Source of the DNA: Malikia granosa | GTDB taxonomy: Bacteria; Pseudomonadota; Gammaproteobacteria; Burkholderiales; Burkholderiaceae_C | Assembly: GCF_002980595.1 (NCBI RefSeq) | Contig: NZ_PVLQ01000063.1 | Span: forward strand, 1 to 46,645 | DNA: 46,645 nt | Direction of reading: 5' to 3' | Part shown: piece by piece, positions 9,233 through 19,809 of the stretch | Position numbering within the stretch: the stretch's first letter is position 1 | Layout: every line of letters starts with the position of its first letter | The notes under the pieces: model-generated | Seen by the model: the letters and a program-made list of their open reading frames with translations, nothing else | What the model was told of the DNA's origin: nothing | The model's database searches: none | Position numbers and translations under genes: made by a program

Positions 9233-9279
9233 GCCTGCCAGCATAGCGTTACAGGCCTTGACTGGGCTCAGATGAAAGC

Positions 9280-11875
<2,596 letters not shown>

Positions 11876-11876
11876 G

Positions 11877-12071
11877 TCAGCCCTGTGCGGAAATGGCCCA
11901 CAGCATGGCCGCGACCAGCATGGCGCAGACCAGTGCCGCGCCGAGCAGGCGCTGCGCGGCCGAATGCAGCAGCCAGGAGCTGCGCGGGCCGACGGCGACC
12001 GCCTGGTGGGGCCGGACGGCCGCCTGCGGGCCATGGTCATGGGAGTGGGAATGGATATGCGGTTCTGGCAT
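11877..12071 (-). CDS. His-rich single-membrane-segment microprotein at the head of the znu operon
   Basis: A 64-residue ORF not assigned to any family. The N-terminus MPEPHIHSHSHDHG has five alternating histidines at 5, 7, 9, 11 and 13, followed by a Pro/Ala-rich linker. A hydrophobic segment follows at about 42-60 (LLGAALVCAMLVAAMLWAI). The predicted form is a one-pass membrane protein with a metal-binding tail. Its stop is one base from the znuC start, and it is the first gene after the zur-znu intergenic operators. A role in zinc capture, handover or sensing at the membrane is inferred from this. No good Shine-Dalgarno precedes the ATG. Confidence 0.7.
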   Translation of the reverse strand: MPEPHIHSHSHDHGPQAAVRPHQAVAVGPRSSWLLHSAAQRLLGAALVCAMLVAAMLWAISAQG

Positions 12072-12102
12072 CAGGAAAGGCGCTTGGGCAACTCGGGCAG
12101 CT

Positions 12103-12121
12103 ATTGCAATCGGGTTGCAAT
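12103..12121. promoter_or_regulatory. Putative Zur operator 1 (znu side)
   Basis: A perfect dyad: ATTGCAA, five-base centre TCGGG, TTGCAAT. It lies 32 bases upstream of the His-rich ORF, on the znu side of the divergent intergenic region. It shares the core GCA-n-n-CGGGT-TGC with the second dyad at 12130-12160, as expected for two sites of one dimeric regulator. Binding by the adjacent Zur-like protein is inferred. Confidence 0.6.
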
Positions 12122-12129
12122 TGAGCGGG

Positions 12130-12160
12130 CATCATAACGCATCCGGGTTGCGTTATGATG
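12130..12160. promoter_or_regulatory. Putative Zur operator 2 (zur side)
   Basis: A 31-base perfect dyad: arm CATCATAACGCA, centre TCCGGGT, arm TGCGTTATGATG. Each arm contains TATGAT when read outward, which could serve as a -10 element for transcription in each direction. The right arm ends five bases before the zur ATG, so a transcript started from it would be nearly leaderless. Repression of both zur and the znu operon from here is inferred. Confidence 0.6.
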
Positions 12161-12165
12161 CCGCC

Positions 12166-12678
12166 ATGCCGGACACCACCGTCTCCCCGTCCATCCCGAC
12201 CGACCGCTTGCCGCCCGAATGGCAGGCCCGACTGGAACGGGCCGGCTTGCGGCGTACCCAGGCGACGCGGCGGGTGCTGGAGCTGTTCCTGCGTGATTGC
12301 GGCTGGAGCCCGACCCATGCCGAGGTCGATGCCGCGCTGCAGTCCGGCGGACTGCAGGTCAACCGCGTCACGCTCTATCGCCTGCTCGACCGGCTCGCCG
12401 CGGCCGGGCTGCTCGAGCGCCAGCCGGACGACGAGTCCCGCAGCTGGCGCTTTCACCTGGCGGCCAGCGATGCCGAGGCCCAGGCGCCACGCTTCGAGTG
12501 CGACGCCTGCCACCGCCAGTTCCGCATCACCGAGGCCAGCCAGAGCAGCCGGGCCGCCACCCACCAGCTGCTCGATGCGCTGGCGCACCTGGGGCACCAT
12601 GCCCAGCGGGTGGAACTGGCCATCCACGGCACCTGCGCCGGCTGCCAGCCCAGCCCGGACCAACCTGCCCGCCGCTGA
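12166..12678 (+). CDS. zur: Fur-family zinc uptake regulator Zur
   Basis: A 170-residue Fur superfamily repressor. The winged helix covers about 20-95, with LRRTQATRRVLELFL, then VNRVTLYRLLDRLAAAGLLERQ as recognition helix and wing. The dimerisation domain holds two CxxC pairs, Cys112/Cys115 and Cys157/Cys160, forming the structural zinc site, plus several histidines. Identification as Zur rather than Fur or PerR rests on the divergent znu operon. The second dyad ends just before the start codon, suggesting autoregulation. Confidence 0.88.
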   Translation: MPDTTVSPSIPTDRLPPEWQARLERAGLRRTQATRRVLELFLRDCGWSPTHAEVDAALQSGGLQVNRVTLYRLLDRLAAAGLLERQPDDESRSWRFHLAASDAEAQAPRFECDACHRQFRITEASQSSRAATHQLLDALAHLGHHAQRVELAIHGTCAGCQPSPDQPARR

Positions 12679-12688
12679 GGACGGGCAC

Positions 12689-13078
12689 TTACCAGCTCAA
12701 GGTGCAGCGGTCGCCGCTGGCCTGGCGCTCGACGCTGACCGCGCACAGCTGCGGGAAGATGGGTTCGAGGTCGGCGCGGATGAAGGCGCACAGGTTCTCC
12801 AGCGTCGCCGGGCCCAGGCCTGCCACCTCGTCGAGGAAGCGGTGATCGAGCCGGTCGCGCAGCCGCTCGATCTCGCGCCGCAGATAGGCCAGATCGACCA
12901 GCATGCCGCTGACCGGATCGGGATTGCCCTGCAGCGTGACCTCGGCATGGTAGGTATGGCCGTGGATGCGGCGGCTGCCCTCGGCGTCGATGCTGCGCTC
13001 GAGCGTGTGGGCGGCCTCGAAGTAAAAGCGCTGCGACAGCTCGCAGCGCGCCGGACGCGGAATGTAGGCGGCGCTCAT
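12689..13078 (-). CDS. queD: 6-carboxytetrahydropterin synthase (QueD/PTPS family)
   Basis: A 129-residue PTPS-family enzyme in queuosine/preQ0 synthesis. Zinc ligands are His24 (FEAAHTL), His39 and His41 (HGHTYH). The conserved SGMLVDLAYLR and LDHRFLDEV are present, and the catalytic His79/Asp78 area looks intact. The residue aligning with the catalytic Cys of E. coli QueD (CGRLHGH) is Ser35 here (SRRIHGH). Its start shares a base with the queE stop (TGATG), so the two are coupled. The assignment is supported by queE, but the active-site change leaves the exact reaction slightly open. Confidence 0.88.
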   Translation of the reverse strand: MSAAYIPRPARCELSQRFYFEAAHTLERSIDAEGSRRIHGHTYHAEVTLQGNPDPVSGMLVDLAYLRREIERLRDRLDHRFLDEVAGLGPATLENLCAFIRADLEPIFPQLCAVSVERQASGDRCTLSW

Positions 13079-13710
13079 CAGCGGATCTCCAGGATCTTGT
13101 GGGTCTGCAGCGACAGCCGCCACTGCGGGTGCGCCTGGCAATAGGCGATGCAGGCCTGGGTGTTGTCGGCCTGGGCCGGGTTGTCCATCGGTTGCAGCAG
13201 GAAATGCTCGAAGTCGAGCTGGCCGAGCTGCTCCGGATCGAGCCCGGGCTGGGGCCAGACCAGCTTGAGCTCCTGGCCCTGGGTCTGCAGCAGCGGCGCG
13301 CCAGCCTTGGGGCTGACGCAGATCCAGTCGATGCCGGCGGGCGCCTCGATCGAGCCATTGGTCTCGACCGCGACCTCGAAGCCCTGCGCATGCAGCGCGT
13401 CGATCAGCGCGGCGTCGACCTGCAGCAGCGGCTCGCCGCCGGTCAGCACGACGTAGCGCTGACCCTGCCCTTGCGGCCATTGGGCGGCGATGCGCTCGGC
13501 CAGCTCGGCCGCCTGGGCGAACTTGCCGCCCAGCGTGCCGTCGGTGCCGACGAAGTCGGTGTCGCAGAAGCGGCAGATCGCGCTGGAGCGGTCCTGCTCG
13601 CGCCCGCTCCAGAGGTTGCAGCCGGCAAAGCGGCAGAACACCGCCGAGCGGCCGGCGCGCAGGCCTTCGCCCTGCAGGGTGTAGAAGATCTCCTTGACCG
13701 AATAAGTCAT
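13078..13710 (-). CDS. queE: 7-carboxy-7-deazaguanine synthase, radical SAM
   Basis: A 210-residue radical SAM enzyme converting 6-carboxytetrahydropterin to 7-carboxy-7-deazaguanine. It begins YSVKEIFYTLQGEGLRAGR, the QueE N-terminal signature. The cluster cysteines are Cys31, Cys46 and Cys49 (C-x14-C-x2-C), the variant spacing of this subfamily, and VVLTGGEPLLQ follows. The reaction product of QueD is its substrate, matching the queE-queD operon. The ATG at 13710 is right at the signature, and a short upstream ORF ends in an ATGA overlap with it. Confidence 0.93.
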   Translation of the reverse strand: MTYSVKEIFYTLQGEGLRAGRSAVFCRFAGCNLWSGREQDRSSAICRFCDTDFVGTDGTLGGKFAQAAELAERIAAQWPQGQGQRYVVLTGGEPLLQVDAALIDALHAQGFEVAVETNGSIEAPAGIDWICVSPKAGAPLLQTQGQELKLVWPQPGLDPEQLGQLDFEHFLLQPMDNPAQADNTQACIAYCQAHPQWRLSLQTHKILEIR

Positions 13711-13850
13711 GCCATCCCCCTTGCCGATGCACAGGCATGGCTGCGCGCTCCGGCTGCAGAGGCAGGCCAAAACAGGAAAACAGACGGGAAAACGGGGGCA
13801 GGCGGCCGCGAGCGCGGCAGCGAGGTTTTGAACATGGTGTTCCTCGACAT
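13707..13850 (-). CDS. Possible short leader ORF upstream of queE
   Basis: A 47-codon open frame from ATG 13850 (or 13835) whose TGA overlaps the queE ATG as ATGA. The product begins MSRNTMFKTSLPRSRPPAPV, has a short hydrophobic stretch (FPSVFLFWPA) and a basic end. No homology is recognised and no clear ribosome-binding site is visible. The exact overlap with queE is the main support; chance cannot be excluded. Confidence 0.25.
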   Translation of the reverse strand: MSRNTMFKTSLPRSRPPAPVFPSVFLFWPASAAGARSHACASARGMA

Positions 13851-13860
13851 GGCCCCGGCT

Positions 13861-13894
13861 TGAAAAAGAACGAGCCCGCCGGGGCAGCGGGCTC
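13861..13894 (-). terminator. Rho-independent terminator of the liv operon
   Basis: Stem GAGCCCGC (13872-13879) and GCGGGCTC (13887-13894) with a seven-base loop. On the minus strand it is followed by GTTCTTTTTC. It lies about 80 bases after the livF stop in the direction of transcription. Confidence 0.85.
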
Positions 13895-13974
13895 AAGCCA
13901 AGGATTTTAACGCACCAAGGCGGCTGCAGCCGGGCGCCGGCCAGTGCCAGCCGCCGGCGGCAACCATCAATGGC

Positions 13975-14793
13975 TCAATGGCCCAGGTAGGCTTCCTGCA
14001 CCTTGGGATCGCCGAGCAGCTGCTGGCCGCTGCCCTCGAGCACGATGCGGCCGGTCTCGAGCACATAGGCCCGGTCGGCGATCTTGAGCGCCTGGCGCAC
14101 GTTCTGCTCGACCAGGAAGATGGTCAGGCCGCTGCGGTTGATCTCGCGCAGGGTGCGGAAGATGTCCTGCACGATGATCGGCGCCAGCCCCATCGAGGGC
14201 TCGTCGAGCAGCAGCAAGCGCGGCTTGGCCATCAGCGCGCGGCCGATCGCGAGCATCTGCTGCTCGCCACCCGACATATTGCCGGCCAGGCCGCCCGCGC
14301 GCTCCTTCAGGCGCGGAAACAGCTGGTAGATGCGCTCGATCTCGGCCTCGCGCTCGGCCTTGCCGATGCGCCGGGTATAGGCGCCGAGCTCGAGGTTCTC
14401 GTGCACCGTCAGCGTGGTCAGCGTCGCGCGGCCCTCGGCCACCTGCACCACCCCGCTCTGGACGATGCGGTGCGGCGCCATCGTGCTCAGGTCCTGGCCG
14501 TCGAAGTCGACGCTGCCGCCGGCCTTCTTGACCAGGCCGGACAGCGCCAGCAGCGTGGTCGACTTGCCGGCGCCGTTGGCGCCGACCAGGGTCGTGATTC
14601 GGCCCAGCGGCAAGTCGAAGCTGATGCCCTTGACCGCCTGGATCTGGCCGTAGGCAACCCGCAGGTCGCGCACCTGCAGCAGCGGCTGGCCGAGCTGGCT
14701 CGAATGCGCGGGCTCCTCGTGGTGCGGGCTGGCGCCAGCGGCCACGGCCAGGTCGTCGCTGAGCTGGGATTGGTCTTGTTGCGGCGTGCTCAT
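13975..14793 (-). CDS. livF: Branched-chain amino acid-type ABC transporter ATP-binding protein LivF
   Basis: A 272-residue ABC ATPase. Walker A GANGAGKST is near residue 70, followed by the signature NMSGGEQQMLAIGRALM and Walker B LLLLDEPSMGLAP. AEGRATLTTLTVHENLELGAY is typical of LivF. A non-conserved, Gln/Ser/His-rich N-terminal extension of about 37 residues precedes LLQVRDLRVAYGQIQAVKG, making it longer than the usual 230-240 residues. Last gene of livKHMGF; its ATG overlaps the livG stop (ATGA). Confidence 0.92.
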   Translation of the reverse strand: MSTPQQDQSQLSDDLAVAAGASPHHEEPAHSSQLGQPLLQVRDLRVAYGQIQAVKGISFDLPLGRITTLVGANGAGKSTTLLALSGLVKKAGGSVDFDGQDLSTMAPHRIVQSGVVQVAEGRATLTTLTVHENLELGAYTRRIGKAEREAEIERIYQLFPRLKERAGGLAGNMSGGEQQMLAIGRALMAKPRLLLLDEPSMGLAPIIVQDIFRTLREINRSGLTIFLVEQNVRQALKIADRAYVLETGRIVLEGSGQQLLGDPKVQEAYLGH

Positions 14794-15593
14794 GCGCGCT
14801 CTCCTTGGCCGGCGGCAGGGCCGGCATCGTCGTCGTCGCGGCCCAGGTAGGCCTCGATCACCTGCGGGTTGCTGCGGATCTCGTCGGGGCGGCCGAGCGC
14901 GATGATCTGGCCGAAGTTCAGCACCGCGATCTGCTCGCACAGGCCCATGACGAACTTCATGTCGTGCTCGATCATGAACACCGTGAAGCCGCGCGCGGCG
15001 ATGGCGCGGATCACCCCCATGATCTCGTCCTTCTCGGCGCTGTTCATGCCGGCCACCGGCTCGTCGAGCAGCAGCAGGCGCGGCTCGGTCGCCAGCGCGC
15101 GCGCGAGCTCGAGCTTGCGCTGGTCGCCGTAGGACAGCTTGTCGGCCACCTCGTCGGCCTGCGACTCGAGGCCGACCCAGGACAGCAGCTCGCGCGCCCG
15201 TTCGCGCGCCCGCAGCTCCTGGGAGCGGAAGCCCGCGCTCGCCAGCAGCAGGCCCAGCGCGCCATAGCGCAGGTGGGAATGCTGGCCGACCATCACGTTC
15301 TCGAGCAGCGACATGCCCTTGAAGATGCGGATGTTCTGGAAAGTGCGCGCCAGGCCGAGCCTGGTGATCTGATGCGGCTTGAGGCCGGACAGGTCGCGGC
15401 CGTCGAAGCGGATCGCGCCGCCATCGGGCTGCTGCAGGCCGGTGATCAGGTTGAACACCGTGGTCTTGCCGGCACCGTTGGGGCCGATCAGGCCGAACAC
15501 CCCGCCCTGCGGGATCGCGAGGTTGACGCCCTGCAGCACCTTGAGGCCGCCGAAATGGCGTTCGACGCCGCTGAGTTCGAGCAGCTTGCTCAT
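14790..15593 (-). CDS. livG: Branched-chain amino acid-type ABC transporter ATP-binding protein LivG
   Basis: A 267-residue ABC ATPase. Walker A GPNGAGKTT is near residue 36, then TRLGLARTFQNIRIFKGMSL, a LivG hallmark. The signature region is KLSYGDQRKLELARALA, Walker B LLLLDEPVAGMN, and the C-terminal end is NFGQIIALGRPDEIRSNPQV. A further in-frame ATG at 15644 would lie inside livM. The ATG at 15593 overlaps the livM stop as ATGA, so coupling is expected. Confidence 0.93.
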   Translation of the reverse strand: MSKLLELSGVERHFGGLKVLQGVNLAIPQGGVFGLIGPNGAGKTTVFNLITGLQQPDGGAIRFDGRDLSGLKPHQITRLGLARTFQNIRIFKGMSLLENVMVGQHSHLRYGALGLLLASAGFRSQELRARERARELLSWVGLESQADEVADKLSYGDQRKLELARALATEPRLLLLDEPVAGMNSAEKDEIMGVIRAIAARGFTVFMIEHDMKFVMGLCEQIAVLNFGQIIALGRPDEIRSNPQVIEAYLGRDDDDAGPAAGQGERA

Positions 15594-16453
15594 GCCTGGC
15601 CCCCCTTGCGCTTGAACCATTGACGCAGCCGTACCGGGTCCCACACGCCCTGCGGCAGGAACAGCACGATCAGCACCAGGATCAGGCCGTTGAAGACGAG
15701 ACGGAAATCGTTGAGCGAGCGCAGCAGCTCGGGCAACAGAGTCAGGGTCACCGCGCCCAGCACCGGTCCGAGCAGGCCGTTGATGCCGCCCAGGATCGCC
15801 ATCGTCAGGATCTCGACGCCACGGTCGAAGCCGTACTCGTTCGGGCCGATGAAGAAGGTCAGGTGCGCGTTGAGCGCCCCGGCCAGGCCGGCGATCATCG
15901 CGCCGAGCACGAAGGCCAGCAGCTTGTGGCCGGCGACATCGATGCCCATCAGGCCGGCGGCGGTGTCATCCTCCTTGATCGCCTCGAAGGCGCGCCCGAT
16001 GCGCGAGCGGTTCAGGCGCCAGAGGCCGAACAGCACCAGCACCAGCACCAGCGCCACATGCCACCACTGGGTCGAGGGCGGGATGCCGTTCAAGCCGAGC
16101 GCGCCGCCGGTGATGCTCTCGGTGTTGAGGATGGCGATGCGCACCACCTCGCCGAAGGCCAGCGTGGCCATCGCGAGGTAGACGCCAGAGAGCCGCAGCG
16201 TCGGCTTGCCGATCGCGAACGCGGCCAGCGCCGGCGCGGCCATGCCACCGGCCAGCGCGAGCGCGAACGGTGCCTCGTAGTTCATCGTCAAGAGCGCGGC
16301 GGCATAGGCGCCGATGCCCATGAAGGCGGCATTGGCCATCGCCAGCATGCCGCAGGACAGGGTGAGGTAGATGGACAGCGCCAGCAGCGCGTTGGTGCCC
16401 AGGGTGAGCACCAGGTTGCTGTAGACGGCCCAGAAATTGTCGAACGCTTCCAT
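15590..16453 (-). CDS. livM: Branched-chain amino acid-type ABC transporter permease LivM
   Basis: A 287-residue inner-membrane permease with about eight hydrophobic segments. LSCGMLAMANAAFMGIGAYA near residue 33 and the coupling-loop motif RSRIGRAFEAIKEDDTAAGLMGIDV near 150 are characteristic of LivM, although the E. coli protein is longer. The ATG shares a base with the livH stop (TGATG), and the 3' end overlaps livG. Confidence 0.93.
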   Translation of the reverse strand: MEAFDNFWAVYSNLVLTLGTNALLALSIYLTLSCGMLAMANAAFMGIGAYAAALLTMNYEAPFALALAGGMAAPALAAFAIGKPTLRLSGVYLAMATLAFGEVVRIAILNTESITGGALGLNGIPPSTQWWHVALVLVLVLFGLWRLNRSRIGRAFEAIKEDDTAAGLMGIDVAGHKLLAFVLGAMIAGLAGALNAHLTFFIGPNEYGFDRGVEILTMAILGGINGLLGPVLGAVTLTLLPELLRSLNDFRLVFNGLILVLIVLFLPQGVWDPVRLRQWFKRKGGQA

Positions 16454-17334
16454 CAGACCTTGCGCTCCTGCAGTGAACCGAACAAACCCTTGGGCCGCAG
16501 CAGCAGCACCAGGAACAGGAAACCGAAGGCGACCGCGTCGCGCATGTCGGAGCCGATGTAGGCGATCGACAGCACCTCGGCAAAGCCCAGGAACAGGCCG
16601 CCGAGCATGGCGCCGCGCACGTCACCGAGGCCGCCCAGGATGATGACCGCGATGCCCTTGTGCAGCATCGGCTGGCCCATCAGCGGGAACAGCGCGTTCG
16701 AGTAGAGGCCGATCAGCACGCCGGCTAGGCCGCCCAGACCGGCGGCGGCGAACGAGGTCAGGTAGAACAGGCCCTCGACATTGATGCCGAGCAGGTAGGC
16801 CGCCTTGGGCGACTCGGCGATCGCGCGCATGGCACGTCCCAGCTGGGTGCGCTTGAGCGACAGCATCAGCGCGCCCATCAGCACGAAGGACAGCAGCACG
16901 ATGCCGAGCTCGAGCGCGGTCAGGTGCAGGCCGCCCAGCGTGAGCGATTCCTCCGACACCGTGCCGGCCGGAAAGCGCAGGTTCTCGGCACCGAAGATGC
17001 CCTGCATCGCGCTGTTGATCGCGATGCCGACGCCGATGGTGGCGATCATCGGGATCAGGTGCGGCGCACCGCGCGCGCGCAGCGGCTTGAGCACCAGGAA
17101 ATCGATCGCGAGCCCGAGCAGGCCGCAGAGCAGGAAGGCAAACAGCAGGCCGGCCCAGAGCGGAAAGCCGAAATGGTTGATGACCTGCAGCGCCCCATAG
17201 GCGCCGACCATGAAGACCGCGCCATGCGACAGGTTGACGACGCCGAGCACGCCGAAGATCAAGGTGAAGCCGAGCGCGAACAGCGCGTAGACGCTGCCGA
17301 GTGACAAGGCATTGACGAGTTGCTGTTCCAGCAC
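16453..17334 (-). CDS. livH: Branched-chain amino acid-type ABC transporter permease LivH
   Basis: A 293-residue permease with about eight membrane segments. LSLGSVYALFALGFTLIFGV at the N-terminus, LSHGAVFMVGAYGA, and the loop RTQLGRAMRAIAESPKAAYLLG are LivH marks. The chosen start is GTG at 17334, because a strong AGGAGG lies eight bases upstream. Another in-frame GTG at 17385 has no such site and falls in the terminator hairpin after livK. Confidence 0.92.
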   Translation of the reverse strand: MLEQQLVNALSLGSVYALFALGFTLIFGVLGVVNLSHGAVFMVGAYGALQVINHFGFPLWAGLLFAFLLCGLLGLAIDFLVLKPLRARGAPHLIPMIATIGVGIAINSAMQGIFGAENLRFPAGTVSEESLTLGGLHLTALELGIVLLSFVLMGALMLSLKRTQLGRAMRAIAESPKAAYLLGINVEGLFYLTSFAAAGLGGLAGVLIGLYSNALFPLMGQPMLHKGIAVIILGGLGDVRGAMLGGLFLGFAEVLSIAYIGSDMRDAVAFGFLFLVLLLRPKGLFGSLQERKV

Positions 17335-17350
17335 GGGAAAAGCCTCCTGG

Positions 17351-17392
17351 TAAAAAGCAAAAGGACGGCGGGCCCCAGGGGCCACGCCGTCC
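17351..17392 (-). terminator. Intra-operon terminator/attenuator between livK and livH
   Basis: Arms GGACGGCG (17363-17370) and CGCCGTCC (17385-17392) with an inner GGCCCC/GGGGCC pairing. On the minus strand the stem is followed by TTTTGCTTTTT. It starts 15 bases after the livK stop and ends just before the livH ribosome-binding site. Partial termination would give more binding protein than permease. Confidence 0.82.
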
Positions 17393-17406
17393 GGGAATCC
17401 GGCGGA

Positions 17407-18558
17407 TTACTTCTGGATCACGAAGCGGCCGGCCTGGGTCACGCTGACGATGGCAGCCTGCTGGGCGTCGTAGCCGGCGGGCTTGCCGGCCTTGTCGCTG
17501 GCGCGGCGGAACTGGAAGGCGCCGGTCGCGCCGGTCCACTTGACGGCCGGCAGCGCATCGCGCAGCGCCTTGCGGTCGTCCGCCAGGTTGCCGCTGAGCT
17601 TGACGGTCTTCAAGGCCTGGCTCGCGACGTAGAGCCCGTCATAGGCCTGGGCCGCGAACTGGTCGGGCGCCATCTTGTACTTGGCGGTGTAGGCGACGAC
17701 GAACTTGCGGTTGGCGTCGGTCTGGTTCTCGATCGACCAGGGGCTGCCGACATAGAGGCCGTCGGACTTGTCCTTGGCCAGGTCGAACACCTTGACCGAG
17801 TTCATGCCGTTGCCGCCGATGAAGGGCACGTTGATGCCGAGCTGGCGCGCCTGCACCATGATCGGTGCGCCCTCGGCGATCAGCGCCGACAGCACGATCG
17901 CGTCGGGGTTGCCGGCCTTGATCTTGGTCAGCTGGGCCTTGAAGTCGACATCGCCCTTGGCGAAGGTCTCGGTGCTCGTGACCGGCAGGTTCAGGTCGGC
18001 CAGCGCCTTCTTGAAGTTGTCGTAGCCGCTCTTGGTGAAGACATCGTCGTTGCCGTAGAGCACGGCGACCTTCTTGACGTTGGCCTTCTTGATCGCCATC
18101 TTGAGCGTCTCGGGCAGCACGTCGGCCTCGGTCACCGAGTTGCGGAACACATGGTCGCCGATCGAGGTGATGCCGTCGGCGGTGTTCGAGGTGCCGAACA
18201 CCACGGTCTTGGACGCCTGCGCGATCGGGTTGGAGGCCTGGGCCGAGTTGGAGAGGGTCGGGCCGAAGATCATCAGCACCTTGTCCTGGAACACCAGCTT
18301 CTTGAAGACGTTGATCGCCTCTTCCTTCTTGCCCTGCTCGTCCTCGATCACCAACTGGATCTTGTTGCCGTTGATGCCGCCAGCCGCGTTGATCTGCTCG
18401 GCCGCCAGCTGGAAGCCGTTGCGGATCGCCGCGCCATATTGGGCCGCACCGCCCGACAGGGCAGCGGCGACGCCGATCTTGAGGTCGGCGGCCTGGGCCG
18501 AGCAGGCCAGGGTGGCCGCCAGGGCCAGCAAGGAGGTCTTGAACGGGGACAGATTCAT
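17407..18558 (-). CDS. livK: Branched-chain amino acid-type ABC transporter substrate-binding protein
   Basis: A 383-residue periplasmic binding protein. The signal peptide MNLSPFKTSLLALAATLACS ends near SAQA-ADL, and the mature N-terminus ADLKIGVAAALSGGAAQYG starts a type I periplasmic-binding fold. QLAAEQINAAGGINGNKIQL is the family signature. An ATG at 18567 is also in frame, but GGAG is nine bases from the ATG at 18558 and abuts the other, so 18558 is chosen. The ligand could be branched-chain amino acids, amides or another small molecule. Confidence 0.9.
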   Translation of the reverse strand: MNLSPFKTSLLALAATLACSAQAADLKIGVAAALSGGAAQYGAAIRNGFQLAAEQINAAGGINGNKIQLVIEDEQGKKEEAINVFKKLVFQDKVLMIFGPTLSNSAQASNPIAQASKTVVFGTSNTADGITSIGDHVFRNSVTEADVLPETLKMAIKKANVKKVAVLYGNDDVFTKSGYDNFKKALADLNLPVTSTETFAKGDVDFKAQLTKIKAGNPDAIVLSALIAEGAPIMVQARQLGINVPFIGGNGMNSVKVFDLAKDKSDGLYVGSPWSIENQTDANRKFVVAYTAKYKMAPDQFAAQAYDGLYVASQALKTVKLSGNLADDRKALRDALPAVKWTGATGAFQFRRASDKAGKPAGYDAQQAAIVSVTQAGRFVIQK

Positions 18559-18636
18559 GGGGGACATCTCCAGGGATTGCGAGGGACCGGCCGGGCCGGC
18601 ATAGCCGGTCATTGTAGCCCCCGCCCCTGGCGGGCC

Positions 18637-19728
<1,092 letters not shown>

Positions 19729-19772
19729 TCAGCGTAGCAGAAAGGACCGGTTGCACCGCCCGCCACCGCGGG

Positions 19773-19792
19773 AAAAGCTGCAGCCGGCAGCT
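19773..19792 (-). terminator. Possible terminator after the SbtA-type gene
   Basis: A six-base stem AGCTGC/GCAGCT (19776-19781 and 19787-19792) with a five-base loop. On the minus strand it ends in GCAGCTTTT. It follows the stop at 19810. The stem is short and the U-tract only four bases, so the call is tentative. Confidence 0.4.
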
Positions 19793-19809
19793 GCTGGCTG
19801 GGCCCAGAC

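Noticed and set aside
13711-13974. preQ1 riboswitch before queE
   Set aside because: No recognisable aptamer stem and A-rich tail are present in this position; the hairpin found here faces the other way as the liv terminator.
17335-17385. Longer livH from the upstream GTG at 17385
   Set aside because: That start lies in the terminator hairpin and lacks a ribosome-binding site, while the GTG at 17334 has AGGAGG at ideal spacing.
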